Assembly: GCF_965279055.1 (NCBI RefSeq)
Contig: NZ_OZ257125.1
Span: 3,224,001-3,288,000, forward strand
Direction: 5' to 3'
DNA length: 64,000 nt
Source of the DNA: Hydrocarboniphaga sp965279055
GTDB lineage: Bacteria > Pseudomonadota > Gammaproteobacteria > Nevskiales > Nevskiaceae
Under the pieces are notes generated by a model, which saw only the letters and a program-made list of their open reading frames with translations, was not told where the DNA came from and did not search any database. The translations under genes and the position numbers were made by a program. Below, one piece after another: positions 16,403 through 25,191 of this stretch (position 1 is its first letter; each line of letters starts with the position of its first letter).

Positions 16403-18184
16403 TCAGGGACAGCCGCGCTCGCCGGCTCCAATCGGCCCGCCCGGCACGCAGATCGAGACTTTCTGCGCCTGGGGGACCGTAATACTGGTGACGGTCACGC
16501 CGGATTCGCCGATGCCGACGCCGAGCGCGCTCAGCAGCGGGTCGAGCACCACGGCGTCGAGCACCTGGAAGATCGGCGTGAGCAAAGCCAGCAAACTGTC
16601 GACGGGTAGCGTATACGCGAATGGAGCTATACCGATCACGACCTTCATGTTCGACATGGCCAAGGAAGTCAGTATCGAGGTCAGATTGCCGGTGCTATTG
16701 ATTGTCGGCAGCGCCTCGGGCTCCGGGAAGGGCCCGGTCGCAGTCTGGGTGACGGTGGTGCCAATGGTCTGCGGGCTCTGGTTGGCCGTCACATTAACGG
16801 TCACCAGCTTGAACGCGACCGACACGGCGTCACCGCTGATCAGGTCCTGAGGTGGGTTGACTGATGCGTCCTTGTTTTTGAAGGTACCGAGCGTGGCAGT
16901 CAGGGTCGAGGTCGTGGTCGCGATATCGGCCGATGCGTACGGCTGCCCGAGACCCGGGCAATCAATGCTCAGCAACCGCGAATAGCCGTTGGCAACCCGT
17001 ACATCGATGCCCAGCAATATCTTGGCGAGATCGCCCAGCGACGTATTCAACCGAACCTTAAGCACCACCTGCGACGAAGTCGCCGAGGTGAGCGGCTGAC
17101 CGGATTCGTCGACGCCCGCCGGCCCGGATGCAAGCTGCTCGGGCTGCTTGATCTCCAGGAACACGCCCGAACTCACCAGCCCCGGAATGCCCGGTATCGA
17201 CACCGGCACGTTGATCGTGCCGCCGTTGGCGGCGGACTGGCCCAGCGCGGTCAGCAGGCCCAGGCCATCGATCAGCGGAACCGCGGCGAGCGCATCGGTT
17301 ACCGCCGGGTTAAGAGAGGCGCCCAGATTGCCCAGCGCCGCCGCGAACGGCGTCGACGCCGCCCCCGGATTGGCTGTGCCGGCCAGCCCGGTCAACAGGC
17401 CGGCAGCGGCAGCGGAAGCGCTGTTGCTGCCGAGTGCCAGCGCGTCGCCGACGATCTGCAGCGCGCCGGGGAGATCGGTCTGCACCGCAAGCAGCTGGCT
17501 AAGATCGGTGACACCGGCGGATAGCATCAGGCTCTGCAGACTGACCGTTGAGCGCAGCAGCGACTGGTAATCGAGCAGGGTCAGGCTGACATTGGCGCCG
17601 AGCAGGCCGGAGAGCAGCGTGTTCAGCGCGCCCTGGTCGAGATTCAGCAAGGTCGTGCCCAGCCGGAACGAGGCGATCGCCGGCTGCTCTGCCGTGGCCG
17701 AGGCGATCAGGTCGCCGCCGCCGGTCAGGAAGCCGGAAAACGGCGTCGGTCGGGCCTTGCGCAAATTGACGCGCACCGAGGTGATGTTGCGATCACCGGC
17801 CGGCAGCGGGCTGAACACGCGCAGCTCGCCCTGCGACACCATGTGGCCGAGTTCGACCGGGTCGTAGCCGTTGATGCCGACCAGGGTGTTGACCTCGCCG
17901 CCGTTGGCGACGATGAAGTTCTGCACCAGCGTGGTGATGTCGTCGAGGCTGCCGAGCGTGCCGTTGCTGTTGGCGCCGGCACAGCCGCTGGCGGCCTGCA
18001 CGCCGGCGACCGCGGCGAGGTTGGCCATGCGCTGCAGGTCGCGCTGGGCGAAGTACAGCCGCCCTGTTTCGATCGCCAGGAAGGTCGCCGTCATCATCGC
18101 GACGATGGACACACCGACCCAGATCGCGACCGCGCCGCGCTGATAGGCAGTGCCCCGCGTCTTGCCTTGCTTCCTGCCGCCCAT
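16403..18184 (-). CDS. TadG-like pilus-assembly-type protein
   Basis: 593 residues from ATG 18184, chosen because GGGAG lies a few bases upstream; an ATG at 18211 is less well placed. The N-terminus (QRGAVAIWVGVSIVAMMTAT) is a TadE/TadG-type transmembrane segment, followed by a YFAQRDLQRMANLAAVAGVQ stretch seen in TadG-like proteins with a Flp-pilin-like start. The rest is a long extracytoplasmic region rich in Ser, Thr, Gly, Leu and Asn. No other tad or flp gene is in the window, so it may act alone or with a distant locus. Confidence 0.7.
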   Translation of the reverse strand: MGGRKQGKTRGTAYQRGAVAIWVGVSIVAMMTATFLAIETGRLYFAQRDLQRMANLAAVAGVQAASGCAGANSNGTLGSLDDITTLVQNFIVANGGEVNTLVGINGYDPVELGHMVSQGELRVFSPLPAGDRNITSVRVNLRKARPTPFSGFLTGGGDLIASATAEQPAIASFRLGTTLLNLDQGALNTLLSGLLGANVSLTLLDYQSLLRSTVSLQSLMLSAGVTDLSQLLAVQTDLPGALQIVGDALALGSNSASAAAAGLLTGLAGTANPGAASTPFAAALGNLGASLNPAVTDALAAVPLIDGLGLLTALGQSAANGGTINVPVSIPGIPGLVSSGVFLEIKQPEQLASGPAGVDESGQPLTSATSSQVVLKVRLNTSLGDLAKILLGIDVRVANGYSRLLSIDCPGLGQPYASADIATTTSTLTATLGTFKNKDASVNPPQDLISGDAVSVAFKLVTVNVTANQSPQTIGTTVTQTATGPFPEPEALPTINSTGNLTSILTSLAMSNMKVVIGIAPFAYTLPVDSLLALLTPIFQVLDAVVLDPLLSALGVGIGESGVTVTSITVPQAQKVSICVPGGPIGAGERGCP

Positions 18185-18296
18185 GACCGCTCCCGTGATC
18201 GCTGCCGCCATTACGCGTCAAAACCCGAGGCGCGGTTCCGATCTTCCGTCGAGCGGTCAGGTTTGCGCCGACAGCCGTGGCGGCGCAACGCACATG

Positions 18297-19217
18297 CTAG
18301 CCGCCAAAGCGCCATACCAGCGAGGTCAGCAGGCCTTCGCGGGCGCCGAGCGCGTACTCGCCCTGCAAGGTCCAGCGCCGGCTGATGTCCCAGTTGACGC
18401 CGGCCAGATAGCTCCAGTCGTCCTCGTTCTTCTGCGACACCGAGTAGTCCAGCACCACTTCCTGCGGCACGTTGCCGCCGGCCGGCGCACCGGTCGCGAA
18501 CACCTGCTGACTGCTCAGCTCCACCTTGCTGTCTACGAAGCTGGCGCCGCCATAGACCGCGACGCTGCCGCCGCTGGCAGTGGCGAAGCGCCAGCCGGCG
18601 CGCGGCGAGGCGGTGAAAGTCTCGACCTTGGTGTCGCCGTCGCTGGCGTCGCTCTTGGCGTAGATCAGGCCCATCAGCGCGAACGCCGGACCATTGGCGA
18701 TCGCCAGCAGCGCGCCGCCACCGTAGTTGACCGCGTCGGTGTCGCGGTCGATGGTGCCGGTGAAGTTGCGCTCACAGAACGCCGGGCGGTCCGAGGGATC
18801 GTCGCAGGCGGTCGAGCCGTAGTAGTCCGCGACTTCGGCACCATTGACCGAGTAGTCGACCTTGAGCTTGTTGCTGGCCTGGCCTACGAACGCGAACACG
18901 TCGAGAAACGGCAGCAGCCAGACATCGCCCTTGAGCAGCACCGTGCTGGCCTTGATGTCGGAACGCCCGAGGTGCAGCAGGCTGCTGGCGCTGGTCGGAT
19001 TGCCGTTGGCCGTGACGTCGAGGTTGTCGAGCTGCAGATCCTGCTTGGTGTTGGAGTAGACCAGGGCCAGGCCGTAGGGCATGGGCAGGGTTTCGCCGCG
19101 ATCGGCGGCGAGGTCCTTCATGAACGGCGGGCCTTCGGCCTGCGCGGTGCCGGCGACCATCAGCAGCGCAGCGGCGGCCGCGGCCGGTAGAACCTTGATC
19201 AGATGAGAAGAATTCAC
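18297..19217 (-). CDS. Outer-membrane beta-barrel protein
   Basis: 306 residues from GTG 19217; AAGGAG six bases upstream decides the start over the ATG at 19241. A signal peptide (Ala-rich, ending TAQAEG near residue 28) is followed by alternating hydrophobic/polar strands with frequent aromatic ends, closing in LTSLVWRFGG, typical of a small barrel. One probable disulfide pair (ACDD...FCER) lies in a loop. The pattern resembles unnamed proteobacterial outer-membrane proteins; no ligand can be assigned. It is divergent from the mutarotase gene. Confidence 0.7.
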   Translation of the reverse strand: MNSSHLIKVLPAAAAAALLMVAGTAQAEGPPFMKDLAADRGETLPMPYGLALVYSNTKQDLQLDNLDVTANGNPTSASSLLHLGRSDIKASTVLLKGDVWLLPFLDVFAFVGQASNKLKVDYSVNGAEVADYYGSTACDDPSDRPAFCERNFTGTIDRDTDAVNYGGGALLAIANGPAFALMGLIYAKSDASDGDTKVETFTASPRAGWRFATASGGSVAVYGGASFVDSKVELSSQQVFATGAPAGGNVPQEVVLDYSVSQKNEDDWSYLAGVNWDISRRWTLQGEYALGAREGLLTSLVWRFGG

Positions 19218-19340
19218 GGATCGCTCCTTGGTTGGTGGCATCCCCTGCCCTTACGGCATGCAGTGTCCGTACCGCTTGAGCCGGCCGTCATGATGCCGCA
19301 GCATCGGGCTCTCCCGCCGACGGCCCCAGCATTGACGCCG

Positions 19341-20150
19341 ATGACCCTGCCCGCGCCACTGAACCTGCATGCCGCCGACGGCGCCCGCGCTGAAATTCAC
19401 GCCCAGGGCGCGCACCTGAGCCGCTGGTGGAATGCGGCCGGCGACGATCTGCTGTTCCTGAGCGCACGCTCCGGCTTCGCGCCGGGTGTCGCGATCCGCG
19501 GCGGCGTACCGGTGATTTTTCCGCAGTTCGCCGGTGAAGGACCGCTGCCCAAGCATGGCTTCGCGCGCACCCAGCCCTGGACCCTGGTCGATCAGCGCGC
19601 CGATCGCGCGCGCCTTGCGTTGCAGGACAATGCCGCCACGCGCGCGATCTGGCCGCATGCCTTCGGCTGCGAGCTGAGCATCGAGATCGGAGGATCGCAG
19701 CTGCGCGTGTCGCTGAGTGTCACCAACAGCGGCGACGCGGCGATGCTTTTCACCACGGCCCTGCACACGTATCTGCGCGTCGCCGCGATCACCGACGTGC
19801 GCGTGCTCGGGCTGGAAGGCCTGCGCTATCGCGACACCGCCAACGGCAATGCCGAGGCAATCGAGCGCGCCGAGCAGCTCGCGATCGTCGGCGAAGTCGA
19901 CCGGATCTATTTCGACTCGCCTGCACGGCTCGAACTGGTCGAGCCGACGCGACGGCTGCAGATCGAGCAACAGGGTTTCAGCGACACCGTGGTGTGGAAT
20001 CCCGGCGCGGAAAAAGGCGCGGCGCTGGCCGACATGGAAGACGGCGGCTATCAGCGCATGCTGTGCATCGAGGCCGCGGTGATCGGCAAGCCGGTGCACC
20101 TGGCGCCGGGCGAAACCTGGTCCGGCTCGCAGACCCTGCGCAGCAGCTGA
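19341..20150 (+). CDS. D-hexose-6-phosphate mutarotase (aldose 1-epimerase family, YeaD-like)
   Basis: Interconverts alpha and beta anomers of hexose 6-phosphates. 269 residues from ATG 19341; the frame stays open to 19203 but the extra residues have no family likeness. Signatures are RGGVPVIFPQFAGEGPLPKH then GFAR near residues 55-78, the FTTALHTYLRV strand with a conserved His, and VWNPGAEK near residue 218. Its TGA shares one base with the ATG of the next gene. Confidence 0.88.
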   Translation: MTLPAPLNLHAADGARAEIHAQGAHLSRWWNAAGDDLLFLSARSGFAPGVAIRGGVPVIFPQFAGEGPLPKHGFARTQPWTLVDQRADRARLALQDNAATRAIWPHAFGCELSIEIGGSQLRVSLSVTNSGDAAMLFTTALHTYLRVAAITDVRVLGLEGLRYRDTANGNAEAIERAEQLAIVGEVDRIYFDSPARLELVEPTRRLQIEQQGFSDTVVWNPGAEKGAALADMEDGGYQRMLCIEAAVIGKPVHLAPGETWSGSQTLRSS

Positions 20151-20614
20151 TGCCGAAGAAGCGCCTGCTGGCGGTTTATTCCAGCCAGACCGGCCGCACC
20201 CGCGCGCTGATCGACGCCGCGCTGGAAGGTGCCGCCGACTTCGCCGGGGAAGTCGAGACCACGCTGCTGCATGGCCTGCAGGCCGGCGTGGCCGAGCTGA
20301 TGGCCTGCGACGGCCTGCTCATCGGTACGCCGGAAAACTTCGGCTACATGAGCGGCGCGATCAAGGATTTTCTGGATCGCACCTACTATCCCTGCGAAGG
20401 CCGACGTGTCGCGCTGCCCTATGCGCTGCTGATCAGCGCCGGCAACGACGGCAGCGGCGCGGTCCGCGGTATCGAGCGTATCGCGACGGGCTTTGCGTGG
20501 AATGCGGTGGCCGAGCCGCTGATCGTGATCGGCGAGCCGGACGCGGCGGCCCTGGCGCAGGCCAAAGAGATCGGGCAGATGCTGGCGGCGGGATTGAGCG
20601 TCGGCGTGTTCTGA
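20150..20614 (+). CDS. Flavodoxin-like / NADPH-dependent FMN reductase family protein
   Basis: 154 residues. The flavodoxin phosphate-binding loop is YSSQTGRTRALID at residues 10-22, and GTPENFGYMSGAIKDFLDRT near 59-78 is typical of NADPH-dependent FMN reductases and flavodoxin-like proteins. Probably an FMN-binding cytoplasmic redox protein. Start at the ATG overlapping the mutarotase stop (TGATG), so the two are likely one transcript. Confidence 0.8.
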   Translation: MPKKRLLAVYSSQTGRTRALIDAALEGAADFAGEVETTLLHGLQAGVAELMACDGLLIGTPENFGYMSGAIKDFLDRTYYPCEGRRVALPYALLISAGNDGSGAVRGIERIATGFAWNAVAEPLIVIGEPDAAALAQAKEIGQMLAAGLSVGVF

Positions 20615-20656
20615 AGCGTCTTTGAAAGCCTAACAAAATCCCGTTCGCTACCGCCG

Positions 20657-21550
20657 TTACGGCAACGACAGATCCGGCGCCCAGACTTCGCGGATGATGC
20701 CGACCATCGCGCGGATGATCGGGTCGTCGCTGCGTTCCTTGGCGTGGATGAAGCTCAGCTTGGTCGCCAGGCGCACATCGCCCCAGAGCATCACTTCGCC
20801 GCTGCGCGCACGCTCCAGCGCTTTTTCCTCGCGCATCAGCGCAATGCCCAGGCCGGCGATGGCCAGTGAGCTGATCACCGCCTCGTGGTCGGCCTCGACG
20901 ATGCGCGACGGGCGTACACCATGCTGCTTGAACAGCTTGCTGATCAGCTCGTGATGCGTGCTGATCGGCGGCGGAATCACCCAGGGCTGGGTCGCGATCT
21001 CGGCGAAGCTGTTGTCCTTGAGCCGCTCTTTCCAGGCGCTGGGCACGACGATGCGGAACACCACTTCACGCAGCGGCACCGCGACGACGTCGTTGTGACT
21101 GAGGTTGCCGTAATAGAAGCTGCCGTCGAGGCCGCCGTCGCGGACCATCTCGAAAGCCTCGCCGGTGACGACGTGGTGGAACTCGATCTCGACCAGCGGG
21201 TAGCGGCTCATGGTCGCGCTCATGAACGGCGCGACGCGGATGAAATCGGGGTCGGAGACGGTACCGACGCGGACGATGCCGCCGATCTCGCCCTTGATCG
21301 CGCGCGCCTCGTTGCGCATCGCCTGCGCCGCGGACAGCACTTTCTCGGCCATCGGCAGCAGCCGGCGACCGGCCGCGGTCAGCATCATGCCGGCCGGGGT
21401 GCGCTCGAACAGCGGCACGGCGAACGTGTCTTCGAGCGCACGGATCTGCGCCGACAGCGCCGGCTGGCTGATGTGCAGCTTCTCGGCGGCACGCGTCAGA
21501 TGACGCATTTCGGCAACCGCGACAAAGCTTCTGAGCTGGTACAACTCCAT
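20657..21550 (-). CDS. LysR-family transcriptional regulator
   Basis: 297 residues. N-terminal winged helix-turn-helix (MELYQLRSFVAVAEMRHLTR, AAEKLHISQPALSAQIRALE, then LFERTPAGMMLTAAG) and a periplasmic-binding-protein-like effector domain from about residue 92. It is divergent from the SET-domain gene across 131 bases and convergent with the flavodoxin-like gene, so the SET gene is the most natural target. The effector is unknown. Confidence 0.93.
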   Translation of the reverse strand: MELYQLRSFVAVAEMRHLTRAAEKLHISQPALSAQIRALEDTFAVPLFERTPAGMMLTAAGRRLLPMAEKVLSAAQAMRNEARAIKGEIGGIVRVGTVSDPDFIRVAPFMSATMSRYPLVEIEFHHVVTGEAFEMVRDGGLDGSFYYGNLSHNDVVAVPLREVVFRIVVPSAWKERLKDNSFAEIATQPWVIPPPISTHHELISKLFKQHGVRPSRIVEADHEAVISSLAIAGLGIALMREEKALERARSGEVMLWGDVRLATKLSFIHAKERSDDPIIRAMVGIIREVWAPDLSLP

Positions 21551-21681
21551 GGGGTTCTCGGGCCGCCTTTGGGGCAGGACTCTAATAATGGTCAGGCAAT
21601 GGCCGGCATTATGCCTGCCCTGGCACCTTTCCCGCTGTGGTCAGGCTGACGCACAATACCGGCTGTCCAGCCGCCAATCCC

Positions 21682-22161
21682 ATGACCTCAGCCATCACTG
21701 TCCGCCGCTCCTCCATCCACGGCACCGGCGTGTTCGCCGCCCGCACCATCAAAGCCGGCACCGAAATCATCGAGTACAAAGGCAAGCTGATCACGCACCA
21801 GTACGCCGACAAGCACTACGGCGACGGCGGAGAAACCGGCCACACCTTCCTGTTCACGCTCAACGACGATTACATCATCGACGCCAATATCGATGGCAGC
21901 GATGCACGCTGGATCAACTACAGCTGCGACCCGAACTGCCAGGCGGTGCTGCACGAAGACGCCAAGGGCCGCACCAAGAAGGACCAGGTGATCATCGAGG
22001 CGATCCGCGACATCAAGCGCGGCGAAGAGCTGACGTACGACTACGGCATCACGCTCGAAGTCAGGCAGACCGCGCGGCTGAAGAAGATCTGGGAATGCCG
22101 TTGCGGCAGCCCCAAGTGCATCGGCACGATGCTCAAGCCCAAGAGCCGAGCCAAGGCTTAG
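21682..22161 (+). CDS. SET-domain protein-lysine methyltransferase
   Basis: 159 residues that consist of little but a SET domain. Residues 78-86 read INYSCDPNC, the equivalent of the N-H-S-C-x-P-N-C AdoMet-pocket motif, and YDYG at 119-122 supplies the catalytic Tyr region. The post-SET zinc cluster is present: Cys86 with Cys139, Cys141 and Cys146 (ECRCGSPKC). The ATG at 21682 gives the conserved start; an upstream in-frame ATG at 21637 adds unconserved residues. Bacterial SET proteins of this kind exist but the targets are mostly unknown; ribosomal or nucleoid proteins are possible. Confidence 0.9.
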   Translation: MTSAITVRRSSIHGTGVFAARTIKAGTEIIEYKGKLITHQYADKHYGDGGETGHTFLFTLNDDYIIDANIDGSDARWINYSCDPNCQAVLHEDAKGRTKKDQVIIEAIRDIKRGEELTYDYGITLEVRQTARLKKIWECRCGSPKCIGTMLKPKSRAKA

Positions 22162-22179
22162 GGAACCTCTGCGCTTCTG

Positions 22180-22286
22180 CCCTTCTCCCTCCGGGCGAAG
22201 GTGCCGCGCCAGCGGCGGATGAGGGCGTTCGAGTTCAGCGCAAACCTCGAGGCCCTCACCCTGCCCCTCTCCCGGAGGGAGAGGGG
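22180..22286. repeat. Palindromic intergenic element, CCCTCTCCC family (copy 2)
   Basis: Left arm CCTTCTCCCTCCGGGCGAAG and right arm CCCCTCTCCCGGAGGGAGAG. The middle (CGGCGGATGAGGG, then CCTCACCC) also pairs. Very similar to the element at 49504, base for base over most of both arms. It sits between two convergent genes. Confidence 0.8.
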
Positions 22287-22299
22287 TTGTCCAGCGAAA

Positions 22300-23484
22300 C
22301 TAGACCAGCTCCACCGCCACCGCCGTGCCCTCACCGCCGCCGATGCACAGCGTCGCCACGCCGCGCTTGCCGCCGGTGCGCTTCAGCGCATGCAGCAGCG
22401 TCACCAGCACGCGCGCGCCGCTGGCGCCGATCGGGTGGCCCAGCGCGCAGGCGCCGCCGTGGACGTTGACCTTGTCGTGCGGGATGTTCATTTCCACCAT
22501 CGCCGCCATCGGCACCACGGCGAACGCCTCGTTGATCTCGTACAGGTCCACGTCCTCGGCCTTCCAGCCGATCTTGGCGAACAGCTTGTTCATCGCGCCG
22601 ACCGGCGCGGTGGTGAACCAGGCCGGCTCCTGCGCGTGGCCGGCGTGGCCGAGGATTTTGGCCAGCGGCTTGAGGCCGCGCTTTTTCGCTTCGCTTTCGC
22701 GCATCAGCACCAGCGCCGCGGCGCCGTCGTTGATCGACGAGCTGGACGCGGCGGTGATCGTGCCGTCCTTCTTGAACGCGGCTTTAAGCGCCGGGATCTT
22801 GTCGAGCTTGATCTTGCCGGGGCCCTCGTCGACCGAAACCACGGTCTCGCCGCTGCGGTCCTTGACCGTGACCGGCACGATTTCGTCGAGGAAGGCGCCG
22901 TCCTTGATCGCTGCCTGCGCGCGCGTCACCGAGGCGGTGGCGAACGCGTCCTGGGCTTCGCGGCTGAAGTGGTATTTCTCGGCGCACTGCTCGCCGAAGG
23001 TGCCCATCGAGCGGCCGGCTTCGTAGGCGTCCTCCAGGCCGTCGAGCATCATGCTGTCGAAGATCTGCGCATGGCCCATGCGGTAACCGGCGCGGCCCTT
23101 GCTCATCAGGTAGGGCGCGCCGGTCATGCTCTCCATGCCGCCGGCGACGACGATGTCGGCGCTGCCGGCCAGGATCGCATCGACCGCGATCATCACCGCC
23201 TTCATGCCCGAGCCGCAGACCTTGCCGATGGTGGTGCTCGGCGTGCCCATCGGCAGGCCGGCCTTCAACGCCGCCTGGCGCGCCGGCGCCTGGCCGACGC
23301 CGGAGGTCAGCACGCAGCCCATCAGCACTTCGGACACCGCGCTGGCGTCGAGCCCGGCCTTGGCCAGCGCGCCGCGGATCGCCACCGCACCGAGCTCCGT
23401 CACCGGCACGTCCTTGAACGCGCCCTGGAAAGCGCCCATCGGGGTTCGGGCGGCTGAGACGATGACGACGGGATCGGCGGACAT
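22300..23484 (-). CDS. Acetyl-CoA C-acetyltransferase (thiolase)
   Basis: Condenses or cleaves acyl-CoA (acetoacetyl-CoA to two acetyl-CoA, or the reverse). 394 residues. The active residues are visible: nucleophile Cys90 in KVCGSGMKAV, NEAFA, His350 in GGACALGHPIGASGAR and Cys380 in CIGGGEG. The size and the short loop domain fit biosynthetic/degradative acetoacetyl-CoA thiolases more than FadA. The gene stands alone, flanked by palindromic repeats on both sides. Confidence 0.94.
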   Translation of the reverse strand: MSADPVVIVSAARTPMGAFQGAFKDVPVTELGAVAIRGALAKAGLDASAVSEVLMGCVLTSGVGQAPARQAALKAGLPMGTPSTTIGKVCGSGMKAVMIAVDAILAGSADIVVAGGMESMTGAPYLMSKGRAGYRMGHAQIFDSMMLDGLEDAYEAGRSMGTFGEQCAEKYHFSREAQDAFATASVTRAQAAIKDGAFLDEIVPVTVKDRSGETVVSVDEGPGKIKLDKIPALKAAFKKDGTITAASSSSINDGAAALVLMRESEAKKRGLKPLAKILGHAGHAQEPAWFTTAPVGAMNKLFAKIGWKAEDVDLYEINEAFAVVPMAAMVEMNIPHDKVNVHGGACALGHPIGASGARVLVTLLHALKRTGGKRGVATLCIGGGEGTAVAVELV

Positions 23485-23573
23485 GCGGGATTCTCCAGTT
23501 TGAGTCCGCGTATTGTCCCCCGAAACGGCGGTGCTCTGCCAAATGCAGGGGTCGCGTTCAACCCGATGAAGCC

Positions 23574-23645
23574 TTGTAGGAGCGGACCCTGTCCGCGATG
23601 GAAAACTGGCAGGGCACAGTCGCGGACAGGGTCCGCTCCTACAAA
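23574..23645. repeat. Palindromic intergenic element, GTAGGAGCGG family (copy 2)
   Basis: TTGTAGGAGCGGACCCTGTC and the matching right arm ending GGTCCGCTCCTACAA. The stem is perfect over more than 20 bases. It lies between the thiolase start and the end of the phosphotransferase gene. Confidence 0.85.
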
Positions 23646-23656
23646 GCCTCAGCTTT

Positions 23657-24688
23657 TCAGCGACGCTCGACGATCTCCATCGCGCGCTGCGAGAACACCG
23701 CGCCGAGGCGGCCGACCTGCTCGGCGTTGTCGGCCACCGCGATGCCCTGTTTGGCGCGCGCGGCGATGCCTTCGAAGATCACCGCGATGCGGAACAGCGC
23801 GAACACGAAATGGAAATCCGCGATCGGTTCCTGGCGCCTGGACACGCGGAAATAATCCGCGATGTGCTCGGCCTCGCTGGGGATGCCCTGCGCGGCCAGA
23901 TCGATGCCGCGCAGGCCGTAGTATTCATCCGGCCGCGTGTGCCAGGCGATGCAGTGATACGCGAGATCCGCCAACGGATGGCCGAGCGTCGACAGCTCCC
24001 AGTCGAGCACCGCGATCACCCGCGGCTCGGTCGGGTGAAACATCAGATTGCCGGCGCGATAGTCGCCGTGCGCGATGCTGGACTCGTCGCTCGCCGGGAT
24101 ATTCGCCGGCAGCCATTCCAGCAGGCGCTCCAGCGCCGCGTCTTCCTTGACCTTGGTGTCGCGCCACTGCTTGCCCCAGCGGCCGATCTGGCGCGAGAAA
24201 TAATTGCCGGGCTTGCCGTAGTCGGCCAGGCCGATGCCGGCAAAATCGACGTTGTGCAGGCGCGCCAGCGTCTCGGCCATCGAGCGGTACATCTGGCGGC
24301 GCTCGGCTGGCGTCACGCCCGGCAGCTCGTAGCTTTCGAACACGCGGCCTTCGAGACAGTCCATCACATAGAACGGCGTGCCGACGATATCGCGCTCGCC
24401 GTGGAAGAACAGCACCGTCGGCACCGGCACGTCGGTCTGCGCCAGTGCCTGCATGATCCGCGCCTCGCGATCCACCGCATGCGCGCCCGGCAGGATGTCC
24501 GCGCCGGGCTGCTTGCGCAGCACCAGCTTGCGGTTGTCGAAGCTGACGAAGAACGTCGGGTTGGACTGGCCGCCGCCGATGCGCTGCAGGCGCATGTCGC
24601 CGCGCAATCCGGGCAATTTCTGCTGCAGGAAGGCTTGAAGCCTCGCCGGGTCGAAGCCCAGACGGTCGGGCGTGGAGCTGGTCATCAT
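23657..24688 (-). CDS. Phosphotransferase-family protein (acyl-CoA-metabolism-associated APH fold)
   Basis: 343 residues with an aminoglycoside-phosphotransferase/choline-kinase fold: IGGGQSNPTFFV near residue 38 as the nucleotide loop, SIAHGDYRAGNLMFHP with the catalytic Asp near 200-215 and the metal site VLDWELSTLGHPLADLAY. Proteins of this group are usually found beside acyl-CoA dehydrogenases and resemble the kinase domain of ACAD10/11, which phosphorylates 4-hydroxyacyl-CoAs. That link is inference here. Next to a ferredoxin on the same strand. Confidence 0.82.
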   Translation of the reverse strand: MMTSSTPDRLGFDPARLQAFLQQKLPGLRGDMRLQRIGGGQSNPTFFVSFDNRKLVLRKQPGADILPGAHAVDREARIMQALAQTDVPVPTVLFFHGERDIVGTPFYVMDCLEGRVFESYELPGVTPAERRQMYRSMAETLARLHNVDFAGIGLADYGKPGNYFSRQIGRWGKQWRDTKVKEDAALERLLEWLPANIPASDESSIAHGDYRAGNLMFHPTEPRVIAVLDWELSTLGHPLADLAYHCIAWHTRPDEYYGLRGIDLAAQGIPSEAEHIADYFRVSRRQEPIADFHFVFALFRIAVIFEGIAARAKQGIAVADNAEQVGRLGAVFSQRAMEIVERR

Positions 24689-24715
24689 CGGTGCTCGCGG
24701 TGCGCGTGTAGCCGC

Positions 24716-25036
24716 CTAGAACTGGCTGACCGGCAGCTCGACGACCAGGCCGTCGATGTCCGGGCCGACCACGATCTGGCAGGTCAGCCGGCTGGTCGGC
24801 CGCGTGTGCAGCGCGCCTTCCAGCATCATTTCCTCGTCTTCCTGCACCGGCGGCAGCTTGGCCGCCCATTCCGGCGCGACGTAACCATGGCAGGTGGCGC
24901 AGCTGCAGCAGCCGCCGCAATCGCCGACGATGCCGGGCAGCATGTTGTCGACCGCCACCTGCATCACCGACTTGCCGATCGGCGCCTCGACGATGTGCTG
25001 CGTACCGTTGTGTTCTACGAAGGTGATCTTGGGCAT
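24716..25036 (-). CDS. 2Fe-2S ferredoxin (adrenodoxin/putidaredoxin type)
   Basis: 106 residues. Cluster ligands are Cys40, Cys46, Cys49 and Cys86 in the C-x5-C-x2-C-x36-C spacing of vertebrate-type/adrenodoxin-like ferredoxins, with extra Cys43/44. The C-terminal SRLTCQI segment is typical. Such ferredoxins feed cytochrome P450s or Rieske oxygenases; none is nearby, but a ferredoxin-reductase-like flavoprotein is encoded at 32026-33300. Confidence 0.9.
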   Translation of the reverse strand: MPKITFVEHNGTQHIVEAPIGKSVMQVAVDNMLPGIVGDCGGCCSCATCHGYVAPEWAAKLPPVQEDEEMMLEGALHTRPTSRLTCQIVVGPDIDGLVVELPVSQF

Positions 25037-25191
25037 GGGCTCCTCAGCCGTGTTGAAGCCGGCCGTGGTGCCGACGCCGCTCTAGTGTAACGGCTGCCTG
25101 CGCGACACAAACCAGTTCTTTAGCGCAGGACGGCGATCGTGGCGGACGTGGCAGAATCGGGTCATAGACGACCTCGAGCACAGGACATCCG

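Noticed and set aside
16403..18184. A complete Tad pilus operon
   Set aside because: Only the TadG-like gene is present; neighbours are a DUF1820 protein and an outer-membrane barrel.
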